The notes beneath the pieces are model-generated. The model did no database searches. It saw nothing but the letters and a program-made list of their open reading frames with translations, and was not told the DNA's origin. 64,000 nt of DNA from a virus. The stretch is taken from IMG/VR virus record IMGVR_UViG_3300028393_000019, positions 124,001-188,000 of that record, one strand, 5' to 3'. Made by a program: the position numbers and the translations under genes. Shown here in pieces: positions 34,352-42,609 of this stretch; within the stretch, counting starts at the first letter, position 1, and each line of letters begins with the position of its first letter.

Positions 34352-35911
34352 ATGCGTGTAATTGACATTTTAAACGAATCTACTGATATTAATTCTGATT
34401 TGCAATCTATTATTCATTCTGTTGAAGATAATCCCGAAATAGCTCGTGAAGTTCTTCAGACGATTACTGATATGACAGATCAAATTGAGCAAGTCTTACA
34501 GACTGAACCAACGCCTGCAGTTAATCCCCAACTGCAACCCCAGCCCCAACAACAACCTGAACAAGAACTAGAACCTGAACTAGATCAAGAATATGATGAT
34601 GCAACAGACTCGTATCCAGGACAACCAAACGGCCCAGAACAACACCCAGAGCAACCTTTGTATGAAAATGACGATACTGCTATCTTAACACTTGAACAGG
34701 AATTAAACAAATTCAAAAAATACCATGACCTGCTGATTGCTCAAGGGTTGATTGATGACGCTAATGAATTTGCATCGGCCATAGCTAATTTAAAAAATGA
34801 AATAGACAGCAGAACAAATCCGGATGTTACTCGAGACGAAGTAGAAAAAAATATTACTGCTAGAGTAAAAAAACTTTCGCAACTGACCGATCTAAAGGTA
34901 AAAAAAGCTGTAGGTTCGGCATTGGCAACTGCATGGTTTAACGGTAAGGAACGTGGAATAGGCCATCAACTAATTTATCAATTTCTAGATGATTGTGCAG
35001 ATGACAGTACCAAGCCAATTGATTTACCTACTATAGTTGCCAATGGCGGCGATGGTACGTTGGTTCCTTCAAGCAGTCCATATTTTAATTTATTAATCGA
35101 TCTTGGTAAAATAAATCCCGGATCAGGAAACTCCGCATCTGGTCAAGGTGAATGGATGCTGGTGCTAGCGGGTAAAAATACTGAAAAGATCCATCCGGGA
35201 GACATTGGGATAGTAAGACCAGATGGACCATCTCTCAAAATCGAAGTAAAAGCATCTGATAGTCCTAAAGAAGATTATGCACAAAAAGGCGGTACAGGAG
35301 TTAGTGATTTTGTACTCAGTTGTGGGAAACTTGATGTACGCAAAGCAAAAGAGATAATGGAGTTCTGGACCAATGAGGTATTAGGACAGAGTCATGTAGT
35401 TCCTGCACTGGGCGATAAGAATATTTCAGCTCTTAATGAAACAGTCTTTATGCCAATGAATGCGAAAAGGGCTGGTAGTGTACAAAAAATGTTCAAAGAA
35501 ATGTATCTAGCTGTTGCACCAGAGCCCAGTATGCTTCAGTATATCAATAACATTGTAGAATCTATTCCTAAAAATGGCAAAATTGATTACAAAACAACCA
35601 GCGCACATGTGGCAGTACTGGCGGCTGCGCATTATCAATTAATTAACAAACACCAATCATTATTACTGTTAAATATTCCAACACTAAGTTACTCTGTTGT
35701 CAACGATCCAGCTACTATGCAGGATCTAATAGCTAGCTTAGAAGAAAATATAACTATTTCGTCTATAATTGATTTTAGACCAAACCCTAGCGCATTGGCA
35801 ACATTTAAAAAAATAATAGCCAAAGTTCCAAAAAAGAAAAAAACTGAATCAATTTCTGAACACAGACAAGCTCTTGCAGAAGTTGACAGTCTTCTCCGCA
35901 AACTATTTTAA
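34352..35911 (+). CDS. Nuclease-like virion cargo candidate (PD-(D/E)XK-like)
   Basis: 519 residues. N-terminus MRVIDILNESTD matches the capsid-targeting-like group, with L-N-E-S as possible protease site. A Gln/Pro/Glu-rich linker (about 48-105) follows, then a folded part. GEWMLVLAGKN ... HPGDIGIVRPDGPSLKIEVKAS at about 265-305 has the D...E-x-K layout of a PD-(D/E)XK nuclease. The last 200 residues are helical. A packaged nuclease is an inference from the two motifs together. Confidence 0.55.
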   Translation: MRVIDILNESTDINSDLQSIIHSVEDNPEIAREVLQTITDMTDQIEQVLQTEPTPAVNPQLQPQPQQQPEQELEPELDQEYDDATDSYPGQPNGPEQHPEQPLYENDDTAILTLEQELNKFKKYHDLLIAQGLIDDANEFASAIANLKNEIDSRTNPDVTRDEVEKNITARVKKLSQLTDLKVKKAVGSALATAWFNGKERGIGHQLIYQFLDDCADDSTKPIDLPTIVANGGDGTLVPSSSPYFNLLIDLGKINPGSGNSASGQGEWMLVLAGKNTEKIHPGDIGIVRPDGPSLKIEVKASDSPKEDYAQKGGTGVSDFVLSCGKLDVRKAKEIMEFWTNEVLGQSHVVPALGDKNISALNETVFMPMNAKRAGSVQKMFKEMYLAVAPEPSMLQYINNIVESIPKNGKIDYKTTSAHVAVLAAAHYQLINKHQSLLLLNIPTLSYSVVNDPATMQDLIASLEENITISSIIDFRPNPSALATFKKIIAKVPKKKKTESISEHRQALAEVDSLLRKLF

Positions 35912-36000
35912 TATATTAGTAATCTGCGTATATAATACACTAGTATAATTCTCTGTTCTCACGGCTTAAATAATAATAAGACCTAGTGGGAGCGAAGACC

Positions 36001-36447
36001 ATGTCTAAATTGGCGATACTATTGCTATCCTTAATGCCTATTGTGTGTGTTTCTGCACCCATAGGCGACTATCAATTCAAAAGCCCTAGCTTTAACGGTG
36101 TAGGTTACAGTTCTCACGTGCTTACTATCGAAAATCAAGAATTCACTCGACAGGTACAAGTTAAGAAAGATATACAAGCCGCATTAGACAAAGCCAAAGC
36201 TGACGCGGCTAACACCAACATATCTAAGTTTCTAAACAACTTGGAAAGTCGTATCTATGCACAGATCAGTCAAAATTTAGCCACTGCCATGTTTGCCAAT
36301 GGCGGCACTAACAGCGGCACATTAAACTTTGAGGGTAATACTATATTCTGGTCAAAGGATGGCACGGCCGTAACAATGACAGTCACCGATGTCACTGGAA
36401 ATCAGACCACTGTAGTAATTCCTCTAAGTCAATTCCAATTCCAATAA
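36001..36447 (+). CDS. csgF: CsgF-like curli assembly factor
   Basis: 148 residues from ATG 36001. Signal peptide ends at VSA, and mature protein begins with a PIGDYQFKSPSFNG segment equivalent to the CsgF N-terminus that plugs into the CsgG pore. The rest (LESRIYAQISQNLATAMF, then VTDVTGNQTTVVIPL) fits the CsgF family. It is 1 base upstream of csgG. TTAAATAATAA lies upstream as a weak late-type box. Confidence 0.88.
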   Translation: MSKLAILLLSLMPIVCVSAPIGDYQFKSPSFNGVGYSSHVLTIENQEFTRQVQVKKDIQAALDKAKADAANTNISKFLNNLESRIYAQISQNLATAMFANGGTNSGTLNFEGNTIFWSKDGTAVTMTVTDVTGNQTTVVIPLSQFQFQ

Positions 36448-36448
36448 T

Positions 36449-37684
36449 ATGAAAAAGATTCTACTTGCACTTATTGTTGTGATGCTGAGTGGATGTGCAG
36501 TGATCCAAAGCACAGGGTTGACTGAAGTAGATCCCACATTGACAACTCAACGTGTTAATATCAAAAAAGAATTTGATAATATGCCTGCGCCAGCTAACGG
36601 CAAACCTGTCAGTGTTGCAGTTTATGGATTTACAGATAAAACAGGACAACGTAGACCACAACCAAATGTGGCCAGTTTGAGTACAGCAGTTACACAAGGC
36701 GCTGAAACATTCTTGATACAGGCCTTGCAAGGTGTTGGACAAGGTCGCTGGTTTGAAGTAGTGGAACGTGTGGGTATTGATAACCTCACTAAAGAACGTA
36801 CCATCATTAGACAGATGCGCGAAGCATACGAAGGTGCCAATGCCAAACCTTTGATGCCTATGCAATTTGCAGGTATAATCATGGAGGGCGGTATTGTAGG
36901 ATATGATGCTACATCTACCAGCGGCGGCGCTGGCATGCGTATATTTGGTATTGGCAAACAAACACAGTGGTCAACAGACACAGTGACCATTAGTTTACGT
37001 GCTGTCAGTGTCAATACAGGTAAGGTGTTAGCTGTGGTTACTGTACAAAAAACTATTTTATCAACAGCAGATAGTGCAACAGCATTGAAGTTCTTTGATC
37101 AGGGCACACAGGCATTTGAAGCAGAGATGGGTCTAACAATCAACGAGCCAGGAACCTATGCAGTCAAGGCCGCAACAGAGATGGCTGTAGTTGAGTTGAT
37201 CAAAGAAGGAGCAAGAAAAGGCATATGGGAATACAAGCCGGACACTCCGGTAGTTTTACCAGCACCTGTAGTTGAAAAGAAAGCTCCAGTAATCAGTAGC
37301 GAGATTAAGAAAGAAGTAGAGGAGAAGAAAGATGTCGTGGTTCAACCGCAGGCCGTGCCCGAAACAAAAACAGAAACCATACCCAGTGCCCCCGCAGAAG
37401 TAAAGGTTGAAGAAAAGAAAGCTGAAGTAAAGAAAGACAATGTCAAACCCAACGAAACAAAAATAGCACAAGATACTGCTAGATCGTTATTTGGCAAACG
37501 TAAATTGAAAGAAGATTCTTATTTGTATTCGGAGCAGGATTATACAAGCGTTAAGAAGTGGCAGTTCAAGAAAGGCACAGTGGTAGATGTAAGACAGCCT
37601 GGAAGTGAAGGCTGGTTTAGAGTAACAGACAGTGAATCAAGGGGCGGATGGATTCGTACAGAGCAGTTAGAGGAAGTAAAATAA
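36449..37684 (+). CDS. csgG: CsgG-like outer-membrane secretion pore with C-terminal SH3-like extension
   Basis: 411 residues; E. coli CsgG is 277. Lipobox LSGC at 13-16, then the CsgG core: VSVAVYGFTDKTGQ, RWFEVVERVGIDNLTKERTI, and the barrel region with SGGAGMRIFGIGKQTQW. After residue 270 there is a Lys/Glu/Val-rich linker of about 65 residues and a terminal SH3-like domain (about 350-411, WQFKKGTVVDVRQPG ... GWFRVTDSESRGGWI). The core makes a nonameric outer-membrane channel for curlin; the added domain may bind cell wall. The extension is unusual. Confidence 0.9.
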   Translation: MKKILLALIVVMLSGCAVIQSTGLTEVDPTLTTQRVNIKKEFDNMPAPANGKPVSVAVYGFTDKTGQRRPQPNVASLSTAVTQGAETFLIQALQGVGQGRWFEVVERVGIDNLTKERTIIRQMREAYEGANAKPLMPMQFAGIIMEGGIVGYDATSTSGGAGMRIFGIGKQTQWSTDTVTISLRAVSVNTGKVLAVVTVQKTILSTADSATALKFFDQGTQAFEAEMGLTINEPGTYAVKAATEMAVVELIKEGARKGIWEYKPDTPVVLPAPVVEKKAPVISSEIKKEVEEKKDVVVQPQAVPETKTETIPSAPAEVKVEEKKAEVKKDNVKPNETKIAQDTARSLFGKRKLKEDSYLYSEQDYTSVKKWQFKKGTVVDVRQPGSEGWFRVTDSESRGGWIRTEQLEEVK

Positions 37685-37906
37685 GGTGTTGTTTTTTTAA
37701 CAGTGTTGATTTTTTTACACCTTAGATGTAACGAAAAAATAACAGCAGTACTAAATTAAAGTCAACAATGTAGTAAATATTTTACAAAGGAAAAAGATGT
37801 AGCGAGAACAGTAGTACTAAAGGAACAGAGTTCCAAGGAGCGATGAGGGGATAAACTAAGCGTTTGTAAACAGTTACAAACAAGGTGTTCCAACCCAAAT
37901 CAAGTA
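37685..37906 (+). promoter_or_regulatory. Curlin leader: hairpins, late-type box and start-stop mini-ORFs
   Basis: No gene. AAGGTGT/ACACCTT pair around two T-runs (about 37683-37724); TAAATATT near 37774; AAAGG followed 7 bases later by ATG-TAG (37797-37802); AAGGAG next to ATG-AGG-GGA-TAA (37843-37854); perfect 8-bp hairpin GTTTGTAA/TTACAAAC at 37862-37881. Confidence 0.5.
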
Positions 37907-38830
37907 ATGATGATGAAAACATCAAGTTTAAAAGGCGCTGGTAAGTTGTCGCGAAAATTACTTACAATTCTTATGGTGTCTGCAATGCCACCATTGGGCT
38001 ATGCTGTTGACAACAGTATCTACATCGATCAGACGGGGAGTAATGCTGTGATTAATATTACTCAGGATGGTGCAGGTAATACAGTTAAAGCATTGACAAG
38101 CAACAGAACAGATGCGGCTATAATTAATGCCGATGGTGCTAATATTGCAATAACACAAGTTGGATCGGGCAACACAGTATCGTTAGGAGTATCGGCATCA
38201 GTAACAAGTGGTATATCTACCGATATTACATATTCTACAGGTACCAGTGGAGTAACCGGATCAACAGCCATATTCAATGTTAATGCAGGTGGTACTCAAT
38301 CAAATGCAAGCAAGACCAGTATTAATGTGTTACAAACTGGCAACAGCTCTAAATTTGAAGCCGATGTCACAGGTACGGGCAATAGTATAAGTGCTACCAC
38401 AGCAGGACCAAGTGACGATGTGTATTCTAAAATGCGTGGAAGCAGTAACACAGCCAATGTCAGTTTTAGCGGTACCGGCGGCTCAAACCAAGCAGTACTT
38501 GATCAATCAGGTAGCGGCAGTAATGCCATTGGAATCAATGCAAGTAGTACAGGTAACTATTTTGGTGTAACACAAGTTGGTAGTTTGAATACTGTTACAG
38601 TTGGCGGATACACATCCGGTGCGTTAGCAGGCGATGACAACACTGTGTTAATTCAACAAAATGGTACAAGTAACTTGGCTAATTTAGGAATTACAGGTGC
38701 TAGTAATAGTGTTAATATTAACCAAGGCGGCACCGGCCAAGATGCTAATGTAAAAATTAGCGGCGCAAGTAACACTGTTAACATTAGTCAAGGCGCTGGC
38801 AGTAATTTGTTAACTCCGCTATCTCGTTAA
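37907..38830 (+). CDS. Curlin-repeat protein (CsgA/CsgB-like)
   Basis: 307 residues. An N-terminal export region (about 1-33, ending near GYAV) is followed by repeated N-x(5)-Q-x-G-x-x-N-x(5) units: YIDQTGSNAVINITQDGAGN, IAITQVGSGNTVSL, INVLQTGNSS, VLDQSGSGSN, VTQVGSLNTV, IQQNGTSN, NINQGGTGQ, NISQGAGSN. These are curlin amyloid repeats. Three consecutive ATGs start the frame. The product should leave through CsgG and form fibres or coat the cell. Subunit versus nucleator cannot be decided. Confidence 0.85.
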   Translation: MMMKTSSLKGAGKLSRKLLTILMVSAMPPLGYAVDNSIYIDQTGSNAVINITQDGAGNTVKALTSNRTDAAIINADGANIAITQVGSGNTVSLGVSASVTSGISTDITYSTGTSGVTGSTAIFNVNAGGTQSNASKTSINVLQTGNSSKFEADVTGTGNSISATTAGPSDDVYSKMRGSSNTANVSFSGTGGSNQAVLDQSGSGSNAIGINASSTGNYFGVTQVGSLNTVTVGGYTSGALAGDDNTVLIQQNGTSNLANLGITGASNSVNINQGGTGQDANVKISGASNTVNISQGAGSNLLTPLSR

Positions 38831-38831
38831 C

Positions 38832-39956
38832 ATGGTTAAATTTTTAATAGGCGTTGTAGCTCTGTTAGCAATCTCACAGAGCTACGCGGCTATTGGCACC
38901 ATAACTGAACAAGTGAACGCGGCACCAACAGTAACACGCAAAACTCAAAATATAGTTGGAACCAAAGGCACTGGTATGGAGATGAACGATACTGTTCGCA
39001 CAACTCAGGGCAAGGTTGGGATAACATTCGAAGATCAGACCAAAGTACAAGTAAATGAAAACAGCAAACTAGTCATTGATGACTTTGTATACGATGCCAA
39101 GAAAGGCGCAGGTAAACTATCTCTTAATATGGCGTTGGGCACTGTGCGCTATGCATCAGGACAGATAGCCAAAAATAATCCGCAGAATGTGGGTATCACT
39201 ACACCAAGTGCCACTGTCAGTGTGCGTGGTACAGACTTTACTGCTACAGTAGATGAACTGGGTCGTAGTACATTTATTCTATTACCCAGCTGTCCCAGTG
39301 ATAGACTAACTCGTACTGTTAGCGATATTGAAACAAACTGCAAAGTTGGAGAGATTATTGTTGAAAGTGATGCTGGCCAAGTCGTATTAAATCAGGCGTT
39401 TCAAGCTACTAGAGTAGATAATAGAGGCACACCTCCTAGCCCGCCTGTCATATTAAAACTTAGCGAAGGTGCCATCAACAACATGATGATTGTTGCTCCT
39501 CCTAAAGAATTAAATCAAGATCAGCAAAAAACTAACACAAAATTTGAAATGAAAAATGCATTAGACATGAATTTTCTCAAAGAACAAGGGCTTGCTAATG
39601 TGTTGGATCAGCAACAGCAAGAAGTATACCAAGACAAACTAGCACGTAATTTCCTTGATCAGAACTTTCTTGCAAATATACTAGACATTATCGATAGTAT
39701 GATGAAGGCACAGATGAATTTATTAAATACTACAAGTAATAGATTACTTCCAGATTACAATGCTCTAACCGGGATTGTGGTAGACATACAAGAACCCAAG
39801 ATCACACTGAGCAGGGATGATGGCAGTAATGTGATGAGTGTAACTACTCCTACAAGTCAAAATACCACGATCTACATGACACAAGGTGCCATGGATACTA
39901 TTAAGAATAGAGTTAATAGCGGAGGCAGCACAGTTATAACGCTGATACAGAGATGA
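38832..39956 (+). CDS. Secreted FecR-domain protein
   Basis: 374 residues. Signal peptide (1-19, QSYA), then a FecR domain: TVRTTQGKVGITFEDQTKVQVNENSKLVIDDF and SATVSVRGTDFTATVD. The second half is helical and Gln/Asn-rich. FecR domains here lack the transmembrane sigma-regulator layout, so a periplasmic binding or scaffolding role is more likely. It starts 1 base after the curlin gene and overlaps the next ATG. Confidence 0.82.
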   Translation: MVKFLIGVVALLAISQSYAAIGTITEQVNAAPTVTRKTQNIVGTKGTGMEMNDTVRTTQGKVGITFEDQTKVQVNENSKLVIDDFVYDAKKGAGKLSLNMALGTVRYASGQIAKNNPQNVGITTPSATVSVRGTDFTATVDELGRSTFILLPSCPSDRLTRTVSDIETNCKVGEIIVESDAGQVVLNQAFQATRVDNRGTPPSPPVILKLSEGAINNMMIVAPPKELNQDQQKTNTKFEMKNALDMNFLKEQGLANVLDQQQQEVYQDKLARNFLDQNFLANILDIIDSMMKAQMNLLNTTSNRLLPDYNALTGIVVDIQEPKITLSRDDGSNVMSVTTPTSQNTTIYMTQGAMDTIKNRVNSGGSTVITLIQR

Positions 39957-40120
39957 TAAGACAATCAAATTCCAGTTACGTTGAATCGCAAAGACGCAGA
40001 CAAAAAGAAAAAGAAGCGATAGCTCGTGATAACTTAATCAAAGGTATGATAATAGCTCCTATATATTTGTTAGCTTGGTTTCCTATAGTGTGGATAATAT
40101 CTAAGGTATTTGGCAAATGA
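39953..40120 (+). CDS. Small single-helix membrane protein (55 aa)
   Basis: Basic N-terminus (SQRRRQKEKEAIAR) and one hydr­ophobic helix (MIIAPIYLLAWFPIVWII). ATG overlaps the FecR stop and its stop overlaps the next ATG, both ATGA, so it is part of the curli operon. Confidence 0.6.
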   Translation: MIRQSNSSYVESQRRRQKEKEAIARDNLIKGMIIAPIYLLAWFPIVWIISKVFGK

Positions 40121-40704
40121 AATTCTTAATAGTTGCGATAGTCATATCTATGGCCGGTTTGCAATGTTCAAACACTAAGGCTGCCGATAATACTATTATC
40201 ATCGATCAAATAGGTAGCGGCAACACGACTACAATAGTTCAAGATGGCAGTGGCAATACTGCCAGTGTAACAGCTGGATCTACTAGTGCTGTTGATTATA
40301 ATGTGTTTGCCATAACACAACAGGGTAATAATAAGACTGCAAGTATAGAACTAAAATCAGGAATTAATAACACATTTAATATACAACAAGATGGCACAGG
40401 TAATCATAATGCTAGTATACAAAACATGATCGGATCGGGTAATAATGTTACAGTAACACAGCAAGGCGCAGGCAATCATACTCTTACAGTTACCAATCCA
40501 AACAATGCTACTAACAATGGCAATACTGTAACAGCAACACAAACGGGCGGAACAGGCGCCGACAAAACATTCAATTTATATTTTAATGGTGCTACAGGTG
40601 CCGGTGTTACTATCAATCAAACTAATCCTACACAACCGGATCAAGCAGGTATGAACATACAATGCAATCCGTGTGGGTCAGGATGGAGCTATACTAAGTT
40701 TTAA
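40117..40704 (+). CDS. Second curlin-repeat protein
   Basis: 195 residues. Signal peptide to about 22 (TKAA), then curlin repeats IIIDQIGSGNTTTIVQDGSG, AITQQGNNKTASI, NIQQDGTGNHNAS, VTQQGAGNHTLTV, ATQTGGTG. A Cys pair (CNPC) near the end is odd for a curlin and may form a disulphide cap. Last gene of the cluster; a terminator follows at 40761. Confidence 0.83.
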   Translation: MKFLIVAIVISMAGLQCSNTKAADNTIIIDQIGSGNTTTIVQDGSGNTASVTAGSTSAVDYNVFAITQQGNNKTASIELKSGINNTFNIQQDGTGNHNASIQNMIGSGNNVTVTQQGAGNHTLTVTNPNNATNNGNTVTATQTGGTGADKTFNLYFNGATGAGVTINQTNPTQPDQAGMNIQCNPCGSGWSYTKF

Positions 40705-40760
40705 GAGATAAATAAAGTACGGGCACAAAATAGGGTGTCGCTGGAACCCGTAATCAGCAC

Positions 40761-40782
40761 TGGACCATTTTGGTCCTTTTTT
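40761..40782 (+). terminator. Rho-independent terminator after curli cluster
   Basis: GGACC-ATTTT-GGTCC then six T. Confidence 0.85.
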
Positions 40783-40801
40783 ACCCCTGAAGGAGTCTGG
40801 T

Positions 40802-40933
40802 ATGAAAGTTAAAAAATTAGTAATGAAACTTAACAAAGCCGAAGTTGAGCATAATTTAAAGAAAGTTAAAGAGTTTTGGTTTAAGTTGTTAAAGAAAAGT
40901 TTAAAACACAAGCACACAGAATCAGTAAGATAA
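40802..40933 (+). CDS. Lys-rich micro-protein (43 aa)
   Basis: AAGGAG lies 6 bases before the ATG. It begins MKVKKLVMKLNKAEVE and is highly basic and helical. The start weakly recalls the capsid-targeting-like group. Unknown function. Confidence 0.5.
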   Translation: MKVKKLVMKLNKAEVEHNLKKVKEFWFKLLKKSLKHKHTESVR

Positions 40934-40970
40934 TTGTAACATTCTTGTAACAACAGTAACTCAATACTGC

Positions 40971-40978
40971 GATAAATA
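40971..40978 (+). promoter_or_regulatory. GATAAATA late-type box 4 bases before ATG 40983
   Basis: GATAAATA-TGGT-ATG, no ribosome site. Confidence 0.5.
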
Positions 40979-40982
40979 TGGT

Positions 40983-41753
40983 ATGACACCGAAAACTTAT
41001 CGCAGTATTTTTATTTCCGATGTACACTTAGGCACACGCGACTGCCAAGCTGGCAAACTCAACAACTTTCTCAAACACAACACCTGCGAAACATTGTATC
41101 TTGTAGGAGATATCATTGATGCGTGGAAAATCCAACAAAACAAATGGCGATGGAAACAGGCGCATACCAATGTCGTTCGTAGGGTTCTTGGTCACGCTAA
41201 ACGTGGCACTAGGGTTGTATACGTGGCTGGAAATCATGACGAATTCCTGCGCCCGATGATACCATATGGATTTAGCTTTGGACTTGTAGAAATACACAAT
41301 CAAACCGAACACATAGGCGCAGACGGCAAGCATTATCTTGTTACACACGGAGATTTGTTCGACGGAATTACCCGACTCGCGCCATGGCTGGCGTTTTTAG
41401 GTGATAAATTATACGATCTTGTGCTAGATTGGAACAGTAGATTCAACTGGGTTCGCCACAAATTAGGCTTCGGTTACTGGAGTTTGAGTAAATATCTAAA
41501 GCATAAAGTCAAGAAGGCATCGGACTTTATGTTTCAATTTGAACGTAATTTAGCGGGCTACTGTAAGAAACGTGGCTATGATGGCGTGATATGCGGACAT
41601 ATACATCACGCAGAAATCAAACAAATAGACGGTGTTACTTACATGAATGACGGTGACTGGGTAGAAAGTTGTACAGCATTAGTAGAACATCACGACGGCA
41701 CCTGGGAAATTGTTACATGGACACAAGAAAATGACCGTACTACTACTGACTAA
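40983..41753 (+). CDS. plcP: PlcP-like metallophosphoesterase (phospholipase C for lipid renovation)
   Basis: 256 residues. Calcineurin-like core: ISDVHLGTRDCQA (D-x-H), YLVGDIIDAWK (GD), VAGNHDEF (GNHD), THGDLFDG and CGHIHHAEI (GHxH). The middle and C-terminal phrases (YWSLSKYLKHKVKKA, NDGDWVESCTALVEH) are those of the PlcP group, usually annotated as UDP-2,3-diacylglucosamine pyrophosphatase. In marine bacteria PlcP removes phosphate headgroups from phospholipids when phosphate is scarce. The Agt-like glycosyltransferase two genes on supports that role over LpxH. Confidence 0.82.
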   Translation: MTPKTYRSIFISDVHLGTRDCQAGKLNNFLKHNTCETLYLVGDIIDAWKIQQNKWRWKQAHTNVVRRVLGHAKRGTRVVYVAGNHDEFLRPMIPYGFSFGLVEIHNQTEHIGADGKHYLVTHGDLFDGITRLAPWLAFLGDKLYDLVLDWNSRFNWVRHKLGFGYWSLSKYLKHKVKKASDFMFQFERNLAGYCKKRGYDGVICGHIHHAEIKQIDGVTYMNDGDWVESCTALVEHHDGTWEIVTWTQENDRTTTD

Positions 41754-42609
41754 ACAAAAGTCCGGATATGAGCGCAAGAGGCTAGAGCATAGCTTTGCTG
41801 AGAAGAAAATGGATGTGTTGATCAGCCATCCTAGCAAATTTGACATTGTACTCACTAGCGTAGTAAGTCAAAGTGTCAAACATTTGGGCAAAGATTTCCC
41901 CTGGCCCGAATTGGTCTTGACTCGTTCAGGCGCTGGTGAAAATAGTTTTAATCTTGCACTGCTCAGAGAATTTGAACAAGCTCTTGTTCCTGTGATCAAT
42001 ACAGCTGGCAGTATTGAAATAGCCCGCGACAAACTGCGCACCAATCAAATATTGGCAAACAACGGCCTACATGTTCCCAGAACAATGATGTTTAGATTTC
42101 CTGTAGACTACGATCTAGTTGAAAAGGAAATTGGATTTCCTTGTGTTGTCAAAGTAGTTACAGGGAGTCAAGGTAATGGAGTTTACCTGTGCGATACTAG
42201 AAAAGAATTTAAAAAATTAATGGGCATTGCAATTGGCCTCGGCAACAAAAAAACTTTGATTGTACAGGAATATCTAAACGAGAGAGTTGGGGAAGATTTA
42301 CGTGTACTTGTAGTAGGCGGCAAGGTAATAGGCGCCATGCGTCGCATCAGTAACAACGATTTTCGTGCCAACATTAGCCAAGGCGGATATGGTGAACCAT
42401 TTAAAGTTACTGAAGAGATAGATTTTCTCAGCAGAGAAAGTGCTAAGATATTGGGGTTAGATATTGCAGGAGTTGACTTGCTATTCAACAAAGGAAGTTT
42501 TAGTATATGCGAAGTTAATAGCAATCCCGGATTCAAAGGATTTGAAACTTATTGCAATGTAGATGTAGCAGATGCTATAACAGAATACGTAAAGTTTAGG
42601 ATTCAATGA
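41731..42609 (+). CDS. RimK-like ATP-grasp ligase
   Basis: 292 residues from ATG 41731, 23 bases inside plcP. FPCVVKVVTGSQGNGVYL and IVQEYLNERVGEDLRVLVVGG are the ATP-grasp nucleotide and metal segments; NISQGGYG and ICEVNSNPGFKGFE close the site, as in RimK/LysX. The family adds Glu or similar residues to a carboxylate of a protein or small molecule. Substrate unknown; its place between PlcP and Agt hints at a lipid or headgroup precursor, but this is guesswork. Confidence 0.85.
   Translation: MTVLLLTKQKSGYERKRLEHSFAEKKMDVLISHPSKFDIVLTSVVSQSVKHLGKDFPWPELVLTRSGAGENSFNLALLREFEQALVPVINTAGSIEIARDKLRTNQILANNGLHVPRTMMFRFPVDYDLVEKEIGFPCVVKVVTGSQGNGVYLCDTRKEFKKLMGIAIGLGNKKTLIVQEYLNERVGEDLRVLVVGGKVIGAMRRISNNDFRANISQGGYGEPFKVTEEIDFLSRESAKILGLDIAGVDLLFNKGSFSICEVNSNPGFKGFETYCNVDVADAITEYVKFRIQ

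Noticed and set aside
36461-37471. Reverse open frames opposite csgG
   Set aside because: Low-complexity Cys/Phe-rich shadows with no ribosome sites; the forward gene is clear.
40983-41753. LpxH (lipid A synthesis)
   Set aside because: Possible by family name, but the phrases around the core and the adjacent Agt-like gene fit PlcP better.
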